DNA of 64,000 bases. Source: Symbiodinium natans (taxonomy: Eukaryota > Sar > Dinophyceae > Suessiales > Symbiodiniaceae). The stretch lies in NCBI GenBank assembly GCA_905221605.1, contig CAJNDS010002183.1, forward strand, positions 35,001 through 99,000, given 5' to 3'. Positions 20,076-28,533 of the stretch are shown here, in pieces (position 1 is the stretch's first letter; each line of letters begins with the position of its first letter). The position numbers and the translations under genes were made by a program. The notes beneath the pieces were generated by a model. It searched no databases and had not been told where the DNA came from. It saw only the letters and a program-made list of their open reading frames with translations.

Positions 20076-20261
20076 AAATTTGGGGATTTACAGGTTTTTT
20101 ACCTAGCCAGTAGCTCGAAACGCGGAAAACACTTCAAATTGCAGCGTTTAGAGCCTGTGAACCGCCAAGGTGTCGAGCCAGACCTAGGAAAACAAGAGGA
20201 GAGCCAAACCCAGGCAAGAAAAAGAAAACACCTCCACCCAATTGGCGGCTCAAGTGTGTAG
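20076..20261 (+). CDS. Candidate exon(s), Lys/Arg/Gln-rich, 61 codons
   Basis: After GGATTTGCAG|, reads KFGDLQVFYLASSSKRGKHF, then KLQRLEPVNRQGVEPDLGKQ and EESQTQARKRKHLHPIGGSS V to TAG at 20,259-20,261. Strong coding look and a possible nuclear-localisation-type basic cluster. The preceding 19,881-19,990 (ending RSLKCRKLD*) is a diverged relative (TGATTGCTAGGATTTGGAG against TGATTACCAGGATTTGCAG), suggesting a local duplication. Confidence 0.5.
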   Translation, partial: KFGDLQVFYLASSSKRGKHFKLQRLEPVNRQGVEPDLGKQEESQTQARKRKHLHPIGGSSV

Positions 20262-20904
20262 GGGTTTCGGGTTTAGGGTTTAGGGGTTTTGGGCGTTAGG
20301 TTTAGAGGTTTTGGGGTTCGTGCGTAACGGACCCTAGTCGCTGGGGCCCCAAGACCTTAAGCACCTCCCGAAGCCCGACAAACCTCAAGTCCTTCAACCC
20401 TAAACCCGTCAAACCCACAAGCCATGAGTGAGCTAATCACGTTTTGAGAGCACGGCGTGTCCGCGGTGGAGATGCTAGCAATATAATAAATGGAAGATTT
20501 AGGCTAACCTTACATACCCAGTTACCCAAAATAAGAGGCAACCCGAAACCCCCAAACCCAGAACTGCGGAGCCTCAGACCATCAAAGCATCAAAGCCATG
20601 CAGCCCTGAACCCCGAAATCCTAAAACCCGAAACCCTAAAACCTAACCCTAAAATCATAAACCCTTAAACCCTTCAGCCTTAAAACCCTAAAACCCTAAA
20701 ACCCTAAATCCCTAAATCCCTAAAACCTCAAGCCCTGCGCCGAACCAGTGGGCCCCCCAAGCTCTCAAGCCTTTGTGGCCTCAAGGCGGGGACTTCACCC
20801 CTCAAGCTCAAGGCACATCGACTGTTCGTGGGCTCTGGGTTTAGGGTTTTAGGGTTTAGGGTTTAGGGTTTAGGGTTCAGGGTTGAGGGTCTAAGGTTTA
20901 GGGT

Positions 20905-21180
20905 TTGCTGCAATATGGCGTCGATGCCGTGAAGGTTAGGATGCAGCAGAGGCTTCAAAGCCTCGTCAGGTGCGAAGAGCAGCTCTGGCCCGATTGTGGA
21001 AGGCCATCTAACACCCTTCTCCCACCCCACGCCGTTCAAGGCGGCAAAGCCACCTAAACCCTAAATCTTAAACCCTAAACCCTAAACCCGAAATCCTAAT
21101 CCCTAAACCCTAAACCCCCTTAGGGTTTAGGCCTACACTCAGGACAATTGCTTGCCTCCAATAAAGCACGATTCAGCTAA
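20905..21180. repeat. Duplicated segment H, copy 1
   Basis: From GGGTTTGCTGCAATATGG, through the CTAACACC and TTCTCCCACCCCACGCCGT block, to CAATTGCTTGCCTCCAATAA. It aligns in the same orientation with 34,355-34,512. A third, shorter similarity (GGGTTTGCTGTAATATGG) starts at 36,529. Confidence 0.75.
20941..21057 (+). CDS. 38-codon ORF in a duplicated segment (copy 1)
   Basis: ATG opens MQQRLQSLVRCEEQLWPDCG, then RPSNTLLPPHAVQGGKAT and TAA. The 3' half is repeated with mostly conserved amino acids at 34,364-34,465 (SNTFLPPHAVQGGKAT). It is either a conserved exon of a duplicated gene or a non-coding repeat that happens to be open. Confidence 0.4.
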   Translation: MQQRLQSLVRCEEQLWPDCGRPSNTLLPPHAVQGGKAT

Positions 21181-21289
21181 CCAGACAGGCCAAGGTGAGA
21201 GGAGGTGAGAGGTTCTGAGGGGTTTGGAGGGTCCAGAAGGGTCCCGGAAGGGTCCAGGAAGGTGCCAGAGGTGGTAATGACTTTAGTAC

Positions 21290-21307
21290 GGGACCAGTAC
21301 TGGTCCC
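21290..21307. other. Perfect 18-bp palindrome
   Basis: GGGACCAGTACTGGTCCC, in a GC-rich patch with related half-sites (GGGTCC, CCGGTACCGG). No known site is implied. Confidence 0.7.
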
Positions 21308-21395
21308 AGAACGTGCTCCGGTACCGGGCCCGTCGTGGGCCTAGGCCTTGAGTTTAGGCTTTGAGAGTGTTTGGGCTTTAGGGTTGTAGGCTTAG

Positions 21396-21498
21396 GGTTG
21401 GGATGTTCCCCTTATACTTGCAGTCCCTAGTAGGGATGATAGTAGGGGGTACTCGAATCCCATTAAGGACTGGTAGTAGAAGGTGGAACATCCCAACC
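21396..21498. mobile_element. Family A hairpin element, copy 3
   Basis: Perfect 14-bp ends (GGTTGGGATGTTCC / GGAACATCCCAACC), internal CAGTCC and AAGGACTG arms. The sequence between the arms differs from the other copies, as expected for an old hairpin family. Confidence 0.75.
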
Positions 21499-21684
21499 TG
21501 TAGGCTTAGGGGCTTTAGGATTTATTTAGAGTGTTTTTGTGCTGGCTTTAGGGCTTAGGGATCTAGGGTTTAGGGTTTAGGCTTTGGGGCTTAAGGGTCT
21601 AGAGTTTACAGTTTTGGGATTCGGGGTTTAAAGTTTTAGGGTTTCAGGGTGTTGGGTTTAGGGTTTCAGGGTTTGGGGGTTCAG

Positions 21685-21774
21685 GGTCTGCTTCTGGAGT
21701 TCTCGGAGCATCTGGGAAAATACGGGGATGAAGGACCCAACGAAAAGTGTGGAATCTGTCATTGGGTCGAGTGA
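21685..21774 (+). CDS. Candidate terminal exon with a CxxC motif
   Basis: After GGGTTCAG|, reads GLLLEFSEHLGKYGDEGPNE then KCGICHWVE and TGA. It overlaps in another frame an ATG ORF, 21,728-21,922 (MKDPTKSVESVIGSSEKLVP, later LDPKPETLN and REEVSLPLES). That ORF reads straight through a degenerate CCCTAAACCCGAAAC stretch. Only one of the two can be right. The first has the better start signal. Confidence 0.45.
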   Translation, partial: GLLLEFSEHLGKYGDEGPNEKCGICHWVE

Positions 21775-22368
21775 AAAGCTTGTACCAAATTTCTCTGGGC
21801 ACCACCTAGACCCTAAACCCGAAACTCTAAACCATTCCGATTTTCCTACTCGAGAAGAAGTTTCTCTTCCGCTTGAGAGTAACTTTTCTGGAAGGGAAGA
21901 CTTTAAGTTCTTAGGGGTCTAGATGGAGTTTAGCATGAGCCTGTAAACCTAAACCCTGAAGTCTCTGAATGCTTAAGGGTTCACGCCCTGGCATCCTCCA
22001 ACCCTAAACCCTAAACCCTAAACCCTACACCCTAAACCCTAAACCCTAAACCCTAAACCCTAAACCCTAAACCCTAAACCCTAAACCCTAAACCCTAAAC
22101 CCTAAGCCCTAAGCCCTGAACCCCAAACCCTAAATCCTAAACCCTAAGCCCTAAGCCCTCAGCCCTAAACCCCAAACCCTAAATCCTAAACCCTAAGCCC
22201 GAAACCCTAACCCCCAAACCCTAAATCCTAAACCCTAAGCCCTAAGCCGTAAACCCCAAACCCTAAATCCTAAACCCTAAACCCTAAACCCTAAACCCTA
22301 AACCCTAAACCCTAAACCCTAAACTCAAACCCTAAATCCTAAACAAGAGAGCCGGCCAGCCGGCCACC

Positions 22369-22441
22369 ATGGTCCCAGCGCAGCCACTCGACATCTCCAG
22401 TATCGCCGAGTCCCAGTTTCCCACAAACCCGTGGCAGAAAG
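22369..22441 (+). CDS. First exon with strong start context
   Basis: CCGGCCACCATGGTC is a Kozak-like start, encoding MVPAQPLDISSIAESQFPTN PWQK and then G|GTACCCC. A long CCCTAAA array (22,000-22,345) precedes it and a TTTAGGG tract follows. The exon at 24,471-24,577 (CGCTGCAG|, VSFWAEIPVETLRRARHFDI DRRGPFLWLAEPQP*, stop in a CCCTAAA unit) completes the codon in phase and may be its last exon, with others between. The 24,471 exon is convincing in itself; the link is speculative. Confidence 0.55.
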
Positions 22442-23465
22442 GTACCCCAACGAGGTTGGATTGAGGTTTTAGGGTTTAGAGTTTAGGGCTGGGGGTTTAG
22501 GGTTTAGGGTTTAGGGTTTAGGGTTTAGGGTTTAGGGTTTGGGTTTAGGAATCTGAGGGCCTTGTCCCCCTAGATTGCTGCTACATCTCTACTTCCCCTT
22601 CTTGGGGTTCCCGTTACGTTTCCGTTAGAGTGGGACTTTCAAGGTTATTTGGGGACATTCGGAGACTGTTGAGACCTGCTGAGGCTTAAGTAGTTCCTTC
22701 TAGGTTTCATGTTTGGGTTGGTGGTCCGCTACAAATCCCCTGCAAAATTCCCCTGGAGCACTGAATCCAGGCGTTGGGAGCGTGGCAATGCACCCAGTTC
22801 AGATGAACTGAGGCGCGGGTTTCCCTTCTTGCCTTCCATTCTTCGGTACGCCCTCTGTGTGTGTGTGTGTGTGTGAGTGGGTTCCTGGGGGTTCGGTTCC
22901 GGTTTGCGGTTCGGTTCGCGGCCTGCACAGCCTTTACTTATAAGTTGTCCATGAGGGAAGGCAGTGTTGAAAATTGTCTTCCTTACCTTGGGGGGGGTGG
23001 GGGGGGGGTAGTCAGTAGTTAACAAATTAGCGAAAGTATGCAACAAAGACATGTCTCTTGGCCCTACTAAACCCCCAGGCTCTAAGCCCGTAACCTTCTC
23101 TAAGGACATAGGGCTTGAGGGTTTCGCGTCGGCTGAGGAAGTCTCCCGAAATCATAAGCCCCCGAACCCCTAAAACCCTTGCACCTTAAATCCACGAAAC
23201 CCAGGTAGGCCCTTGGGACATTTTTGCATGTCCCCTTACTGGGTTTAAGAGGTTCATAATTCAGGAACATTTTTCAGAGGCTTTAAAGGGCCATCCTAGC
23301 CTTCTTCATATAAAGCCTACATTCTGAACCTAAGCCTATGTACTGCAATGGACAGCTTCCTTCTATTCAGCACTGGAGCCTCATCACTGGTGCCACAGAG
23401 CTGAAGATTACGAAGATTATATTGGTTTTAGTTACATGGGTGCTTTCTGAAATGGGGGCTTCCGA

Positions 23466-23540
23466 CATTCGGGGTGCCTTCTTGGGGTCCTTTTATCAGG
23501 GGGTGTTGCTATTTGGGGTCTAGATTAGGGGTCCCTTAAT
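23466..23540 (-). mobile_element. Family C element
   Basis: ATTCGGGGTGCCTTCTTGGG with GTCC and CTATTTGGGGTCTAGATTAG are the reverse complement of 45,955-46,035. No clear terminal repeat. Confidence 0.6.
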
Positions 23541-23624
23541 TTCGTAAGCCCCAAATGGGGCCTGCGTCAAGGTGCTCTGGGTCAGGAGATGCACGCACCA
23601 GCACCTCTTCTTTGCTGAATCGGC

Positions 23625-23840
23625 ATGTCTCATGATGTTAGCTTAGGTTGGCAAGACAGGGGGCGGTCCAGAATGCGGTTGCAGATTTGGGATTTCGCGG
23701 CGCAGATCTCAGAGTTCCGGCACACAGAGTGCAGGGGTTGCATGAAGGCTCTTTGGGGCTGTTTTCTTACCACGGGACCTCCAAGGAGGGGGAATCCCAC
23801 AAAGGGGCTTAGGGTTCAGGATGTAGGGCCGAAGCCATAA
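23625..23840 (+). CDS. 71-aa ORF, unrecognised
   Basis: ATG-initiated. MSHDVSLGWQDRGRSRMRLQ, then IWDFAAQISEFRHTECRGCM and KALWGCFLTTGPPRRGNPTK, ending VGPKP* where CCAAAACC repeats begin. Cys and Trp content is protein-like. It could be an intronless gene or an exon starting after TTGCAG at about 23,681. It sits 85 bp after a family C copy. 22,560-23,460 otherwise holds a GT microsatellite (22,855-22,874) and nothing I can call. Confidence 0.4.
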   Translation: MSHDVSLGWQDRGRSRMRLQIWDFAAQISEFRHTECRGCMKALWGCFLTTGPPRRGNPTKGLRVQDVGPKP

Positions 23841-24470
23841 AACCCAAAACCCAAAACCCAAAACCCAAAACCCAAAACCCAAAACCCAAAACCCTAAACC
23901 CTAAACCCTAAACCCTAAACCCTAAACCCCAACACGTTCTATCGTCAACCCAGGGCACCTCATGGCAGTGCCTAGGCTTCACCCCACCATGCGGTTTACG
24001 GGGTTTAAGGTTTCTGACCGAAGAGTCCCTAAACCCTAAACCCTAAACCCTAGACCCTAAACCCTAAACCCTAAACCCTAAACCCTAAACCCTAAACCCT
24101 AAACCCTAAACCCTAGACCCTAAACCCTAAACCCTAAACCCTAAACCCTAGACCCTAAACCCTAAACCCTAAACCCTAAACCCTAAACCCTACACCCTAC
24201 ACCCTAAACCCTAAACCCTAAACCCTAGACCGGATTTGTCTTAGGTTTTAATGGGACCGCGAGTCCGCCCCTTCGTTCTGAAGCCCGTGTCAAGGGTGTC
24301 TCGAGCCCTAGTGGTGATCGGGGAGTTCAGGGGGCGTCAGGTCCGAGGGTCAGAGGGTTCCTAAACCCTTCAGGGTTTCGGGTTTAGGGTTTAGGGTTTA
24401 GGGTTAGGGTTTAGGGGTGAACCCTAAACCCAAATCCCTAAACACTCCTTCTTTGGGTTTCGCGCTGCAG

Positions 24471-24577
24471 CCGTGTCGTTTTGGGCTGAGATTCCCGTTG
24501 AGACATTACGCAGGGCCCGGCATTTTGACATCGACCGGCGCGGGCCATTCCTTTGGCTAGCAGAGCCTCAACCCTAA
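24471..24577 (+). CDS. Terminal exon, 34 codons
   Basis: Preceded by TTTCGCGCTGCAG. Two leading bases, then VSFWAEIPVETLRRARHFDI and DRRGPFLWLAEPQP, with TAA supplied by the first unit of the CCCTAAA tract. It fits in phase after 22,441. Balanced composition with Trp, Phe and Arg; not recognised. Confidence 0.6.
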
Positions 24578-24790
24578 ACCCTAAACCCCAAACCCCAAAC
24601 CCTAAACCCTAAACCCCAACAACCCCCCCCCCCCCCCCCTAAGATGCAGAGACGGGTTTACCGTGGGGCGCTTGTTCTCGTCATCCAGCGTCAGGCCGAA
24701 GACATCATAAAGCCTACTAAAATTGCTCAAGAACCCCTCCACAAAAAGGCACATATTCTTTCTTATAAGGGCAAGGGATTATTACTTTTT

Positions 24791-24905
24791 ATTTGCTTAA
24801 GAACCCCCTCAGAAAATTTGAAAATATTCTTTTTAAAACGGCCAGTATAGGGGCTATTCTTCTTTTCCTATATCGGCCCTATTGTCTAAGGGTTCTTAAG
24901 CAAAT
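24791..24905. mobile_element. Family E hairpin element, copy 1
   Basis: Perfect 16-bp inverted ends ATTTGCTTAAGAACCC / GGGTTCTTAAGCAAAT around 83 bp that include TTTTTAAAACGG. An older end (ATTGCTCAAGAACCCC, 24,722) just upstream suggests a nested insertion. Copy 2 is at 34,786; half of one is at 26,362. Confidence 0.75.
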
Positions 24906-25087
24906 AGTAGGAGCCCTAAGGAGTCCCTGGCCTAGGGTCGTTGACTGTTGTTCGTTCGCGAGAAAAGGAGCCGCGATATTGTACAAACAGGTGCATGCCA
25001 CGCAGGCTTAGTGTTCACTAGCTTGGGTTTTGGACTGGGGGAGTTCTTTGTGTGTGGGTTTGCGTTGTGAGAACTTTCGTTTCGTTT

Positions 25088-25261
25088 ATGGTGTTAAGGG
25101 CTCTGCACAAGACGTGCAGTCAGTGCAATGTTAACATTTACGCAGGGTCAGGAGAGGGCGTGGGAGTGTTGCGGGATCCGCGATTTCAAGTTTGTCCGTC
25201 TCGTGAACCTTCAACCCGAGTCGCAAAACGGCGATCTCAGGCAGATCGATTGGTTGCGTAG
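25088..25261 (+). CDS. 57-aa ORF, unrecognised
   Basis: ATG, then VLRALHKTCSQCNVNIYAGS, GEGVGVLRDPRFQVCPSREP and STRVAKRRSQADRLVA, TAG. A CSQC motif and a basic tail; no heptamers within 25,000-25,320. The upstream frame is open too, so the start is uncertain. Confidence 0.4.
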   Translation: MVLRALHKTCSQCNVNIYAGSGEGVGVLRDPRFQVCPSREPSTRVAKRRSQADRLVA

Positions 25262-25590
25262 CCCACACACAGACAAACTTTGAGTGGAACTCAGAACTCA
25301 GAACTCACAGCCGGGTCCGGGATTTGGGGTTTAGGGTTCATGGGGTTTATAGGGTTCAAGGGTTTTGTAGGGTTTAAGGGTTTAATGGGTTTAAGAGTTT
25401 AAGCGTTTAAGGGTTTAAGGGTTTAAGGGTTTTAAGGGTTTAGGGGGGTTGAAGGGTTGAAGGGTTTAAGGGTTTCAAGGATTTACGGGTTGAAGATGCT
25501 CGCCCTTCTCCCTAAGCCCTCGAATTCGGCAGCGTTTAAACCCTAAACCCTAAACCCTAAACACTAAACACTAAACCCTAAACCTTGAAG

Positions 25591-25728
25591 CCAGCCGGCG
25601 ACCGCTCTGCTGGGACCTGCTGGCAAAATTTCTTACCAACGTTGCGTGCACGTCTGCCTGAGGCCCCATTTCTTCAGAGTGACGTGAACCATCCCGACAG
25701 CCCAGACCTCTTCAAGCCTGAGCCCTAA
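25591..25728 (+). CDS. Candidate exon, 45 codons
   Basis: After CCTTGAAG|, reads PAGDRSAGTCWQNFLPTLRA, then RLPEAPFLQSDVNHPDSPDL and FKPEP*, with the stop in the next CCCTAAA tract. CCCTAAA lies on both sides, so it would be a terminal exon. Confidence 0.5.
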   Translation, partial: PAGDRSAGTCWQNFLPTLRARLPEAPFLQSDVNHPDSPDLFKPEP

Positions 25729-26217
25729 ACCCTAAACGCTAAGCAGGCTAAACCCCAAATCCTAAACCCTAAACCCTAAGCCCTAAGCCCTAAACCCTAA
25801 ACCCTAGAAATCCGCGAGCCCTACAAAAACACAGCCCTTCGCCCCTGAGACCCTCGACTGTGCAGCTTGAACCCTAATTAGTTAACCCTAAACCCTAACC
25901 CTAAACCCTAAACCCTAAACCCTAAACCCTAAACCCTAAACCCTAAACCCTAAACCCTAAACCCTAAACCCTAAACCCTAAACCCTGAGCCCTAAGCCCT
26001 AAACCCTAAACCGGGCACCGGAAGTCCGAACGACTTAAGAGATCCCTACGCCCCCAGCCCTAAACCCTAAGCAACCCCAAACTGAGCACCCTAAACCCTA
26101 AACCCTAAACCCTAAAACCTCAACCCTCAACCTTAAGCCCGAAACCCGAAAGCCGAAACCCGAAGCCCGAAAGCCAAAACCCGAAACCCTAAACCCTAAA
26201 CCTCTGGGTCTTGTCAG

Positions 26218-26300
26218 AGGGAGACTTCGGCAGATGCTGCAAGTGCTTTGATTCCCTTGGCGCGGCAGCCCTTAGCCCCCTCAGGGCCCCCGGATGAATG
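26218..26300 (+). CDS. Candidate internal exon
   Basis: CTTGTCAG| then RETSADAASALIPLARQPLA and PSGPPDE, donor TG|GTGTCTAC (phase 0 in, 2 out). The alternative frame (two leading bases) gives a Cys-rich reading, GDFGRCCKCFDSLGAAALSP, that stops at TGA. Confidence 0.45.
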
Positions 26301-26897
26301 GTGTCTACTGTTTGCGTAAAGACCTCCACCCCCCCCCCCCCCCAAAACAAACAAAAACATGGTTCCTTGTAAGGGCAATAGAAAAGGGATTAGCTTCGTG
26401 TTTTCTTTTTGGGTTCTCAAGCAAAATTAGGTGCAGGGCTTTGGGGTTTTAGGGTTTAGGGCTTAGGTATTTTGGGGTTTGGGGTTTGGGATTTGGGCCC
26501 CTACGTGGGGTTCAGGGGGTCTTAGGATATTTCAGTGGAAGTTTTGGCTTTTTACTTCTCAAGGGTTTTGAGACTTTGTGGCTTCAAATATAGGGTGCAA
26601 GGCTTCGGGTTTAGGGGTTCGGGTTTAAGGTGGCAGTTCATGAGGGATTTACTAGCATCAGTGGCAGTTCATTAGGGTTTAGGGTGGCAGTTCATTAGAG
26701 GTTTACGAGCAGTTCATTAGGGTTCGATTCCAGGTTCTTTTTTTGGGTGAGGTTTAGGGTGTGTGAAGTTGAGGTCCATGGGTTGAGGTGCTTGTGAGCC
26801 CATTCCGGTTTACGGTTTAGGGTTTAGGGTTTAGGGTATAGGTTTTAGGGTTTAGGGTTCAGGGTTCCCAAGGCTTAAACCGAACTTCCCCTCCCAG

Positions 26898-27116
26898 ATG
26901 AAGAGGGGGATGGGGGCTGCGCACGACACAAAAGCATCTTAGGTCAGCAGGGTTTAGGCTTTAGGCAGACGCCCGAGCCCCCTGGGGATGAACCTGTTTT
27001 GAGGCACGCGATGTGTGTGCCCTGCTACAGGACGCCTCCTCCTAAATCACCGACCCTCAGCACCAAGCCCTGAACCTATCCCACTACACCATACCCCGAA
27101 AATCAGAAAATCGTAA
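26898..27116 (+). CDS. Two-exon gene end
   Basis: Exon 26,898-26,942 (CCTCCCAG| ... G|GTCAGC) encodes EEGDGGCARHKSIL. Exon 27,031-27,116 (CTGCTACAG|) completes a Gly and encodes RLLLNHRPSAPSPEPIPLHH TPKIRKS, then TAA. The phase agrees and the 88-bp intron is very short and free of perfect heptamers. Downstream, 27,171-27,269 (MIARAIERSFARSRRLGQFR then QTPERVLNRTSP*) is a further ATG ORF of unknown status. Confidence 0.5.
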
Positions 27117-27639
27117 ACAGGTTGGTAGTCGGTCACTGCGTGCAGCGTATGGAGGCGTTTCTCCCGAGCTATGATTGCAAGGGCGATCGAAAGGTCCTTT
27201 GCGCGATCTAGAAGGTTGGGGCAGTTTCGACAAACACCTGAGAGAGTCCTTAACAGGACTAGCCCCTGAACCCGAACTGCTGAACCGCAAGAACCCCAGA
27301 CCCTCGACCCTGAACCCTGAAAAGCACAGCACAACTGAACCGCGAAAGACCGAAGGCTTGAGCCCTGAACCAAGACCACCAAGAAGTGTCGGCTTCTCTC
27401 TCTCTCTCTCTCTTTCTCTCCCTCCCTGTGCTGTACCAATTAAACGAGTTTCGCACTTCCCTTGTCGCTCAGCTGCGGAACCCTGGTTACGACTTTGGCA
27501 TGGTTGAAAGGTCTTCTTCTCGTCGAGTTTCGAGCCACCCTAAATCCCAAACCTTAATCAAACCCTACAACACTAACCTCCAAGCCGCGAGGACAATTTG
27601 CTGCGTAGAGGCTTTAGAGCTTTTCGGTTGAGATGCTTG

Positions 27640-28290
27640 GGCGGCTTCAAAAAACCGCAGTGAAACGGAGGATAGCCGCAATGGAGCCCAGTTTCCTTTC
27701 TTTGAGGACCAATCCTGCACCGCGGCTTAATTTCCTTAAGCTAAGCCCGAGCCGAACACTTGAATGATAAGTGTTAAGACTGAGGGTAGCACTTGCAGGA
27801 CCCTAAACCATTGCAAATATTCTGCCCCCTCGCAGTCCCTGAGCAATTGAAGCTCAAAGTGCCGAAAAATCCAATTTCTACGTATATGCGTAGGCCCCAG
27901 CTCATGCGGATGCGCGCGACCTGCTCGGATGCCATCCGGCTCAAGGAAGGTGGCGGACGCCCGTCAGCCCGTGATTATCAAGGTCCACAGTCTCCTACAC
28001 CAGGTCACGTCTTGCGCGAGATTGTTAGTGCTAGCCTGGAGTCGACATGAGAGGAGCACGCAGTTCAAGGACAGCCGCGCCTTACATCTACCATCAGGTA
28101 GCAGCAGACCCAGAAGAGACGTCAGGAACTCCTCAGGGAGCCTAGTTTCTGGCACTTCTTCGGGGGCACGGGCAGCGATCTGCTGCTACGCACCCGAGAA
28201 GAAGTCTGACATTGCCGGAGCCCCAGCAGATGGGGTAGCTACAGTATCCCCGATACTGCCCCATCCTAAGAGCCTGAAACCCTGAGCCCT
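27640..28290. other. Heptamer-free unique segment, coding status unresolved
   Basis: 650 bp without telomere-like units. Plus frames at 27,793-28,050 and 27,929-28,285 and a minus frame at 27,964-28,155 (LPEEFLTSLLGLLLPDGRCK) are all open. The minus reading is the most protein-like by eye but has no ATG. I cannot choose between them. Confidence 0.4.
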
Positions 28291-28533
28291 GAACCTAAAA
28301 CACCCTAAGCCCGAAACCCTAAGCCCCAGCCCTAAACCCCAAACCCTACTAAGCCCTAAACCCTACGCCCCCCAATCCCCCCCCCCCCCCCCAAAGCCTA
28401 AGGATCCTCAACACGAACTCCCAGAAAGCCCTAAGCCCGAATTCCGCAACCTTCAAGTCCGTAGATGGCTTAGGATAGGGTTTAGGATTTCGGGTTTAGG
28501 GTTTAGGGTTTTGCAAGCCGTTTTCGCTAACAG

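Noticed and set aside
27964-28155. Firm call of a minus-strand gene
   Set aside because: It has no ATG, and competing open frames exist on the other strand, so it is left as an unresolved unique segment.
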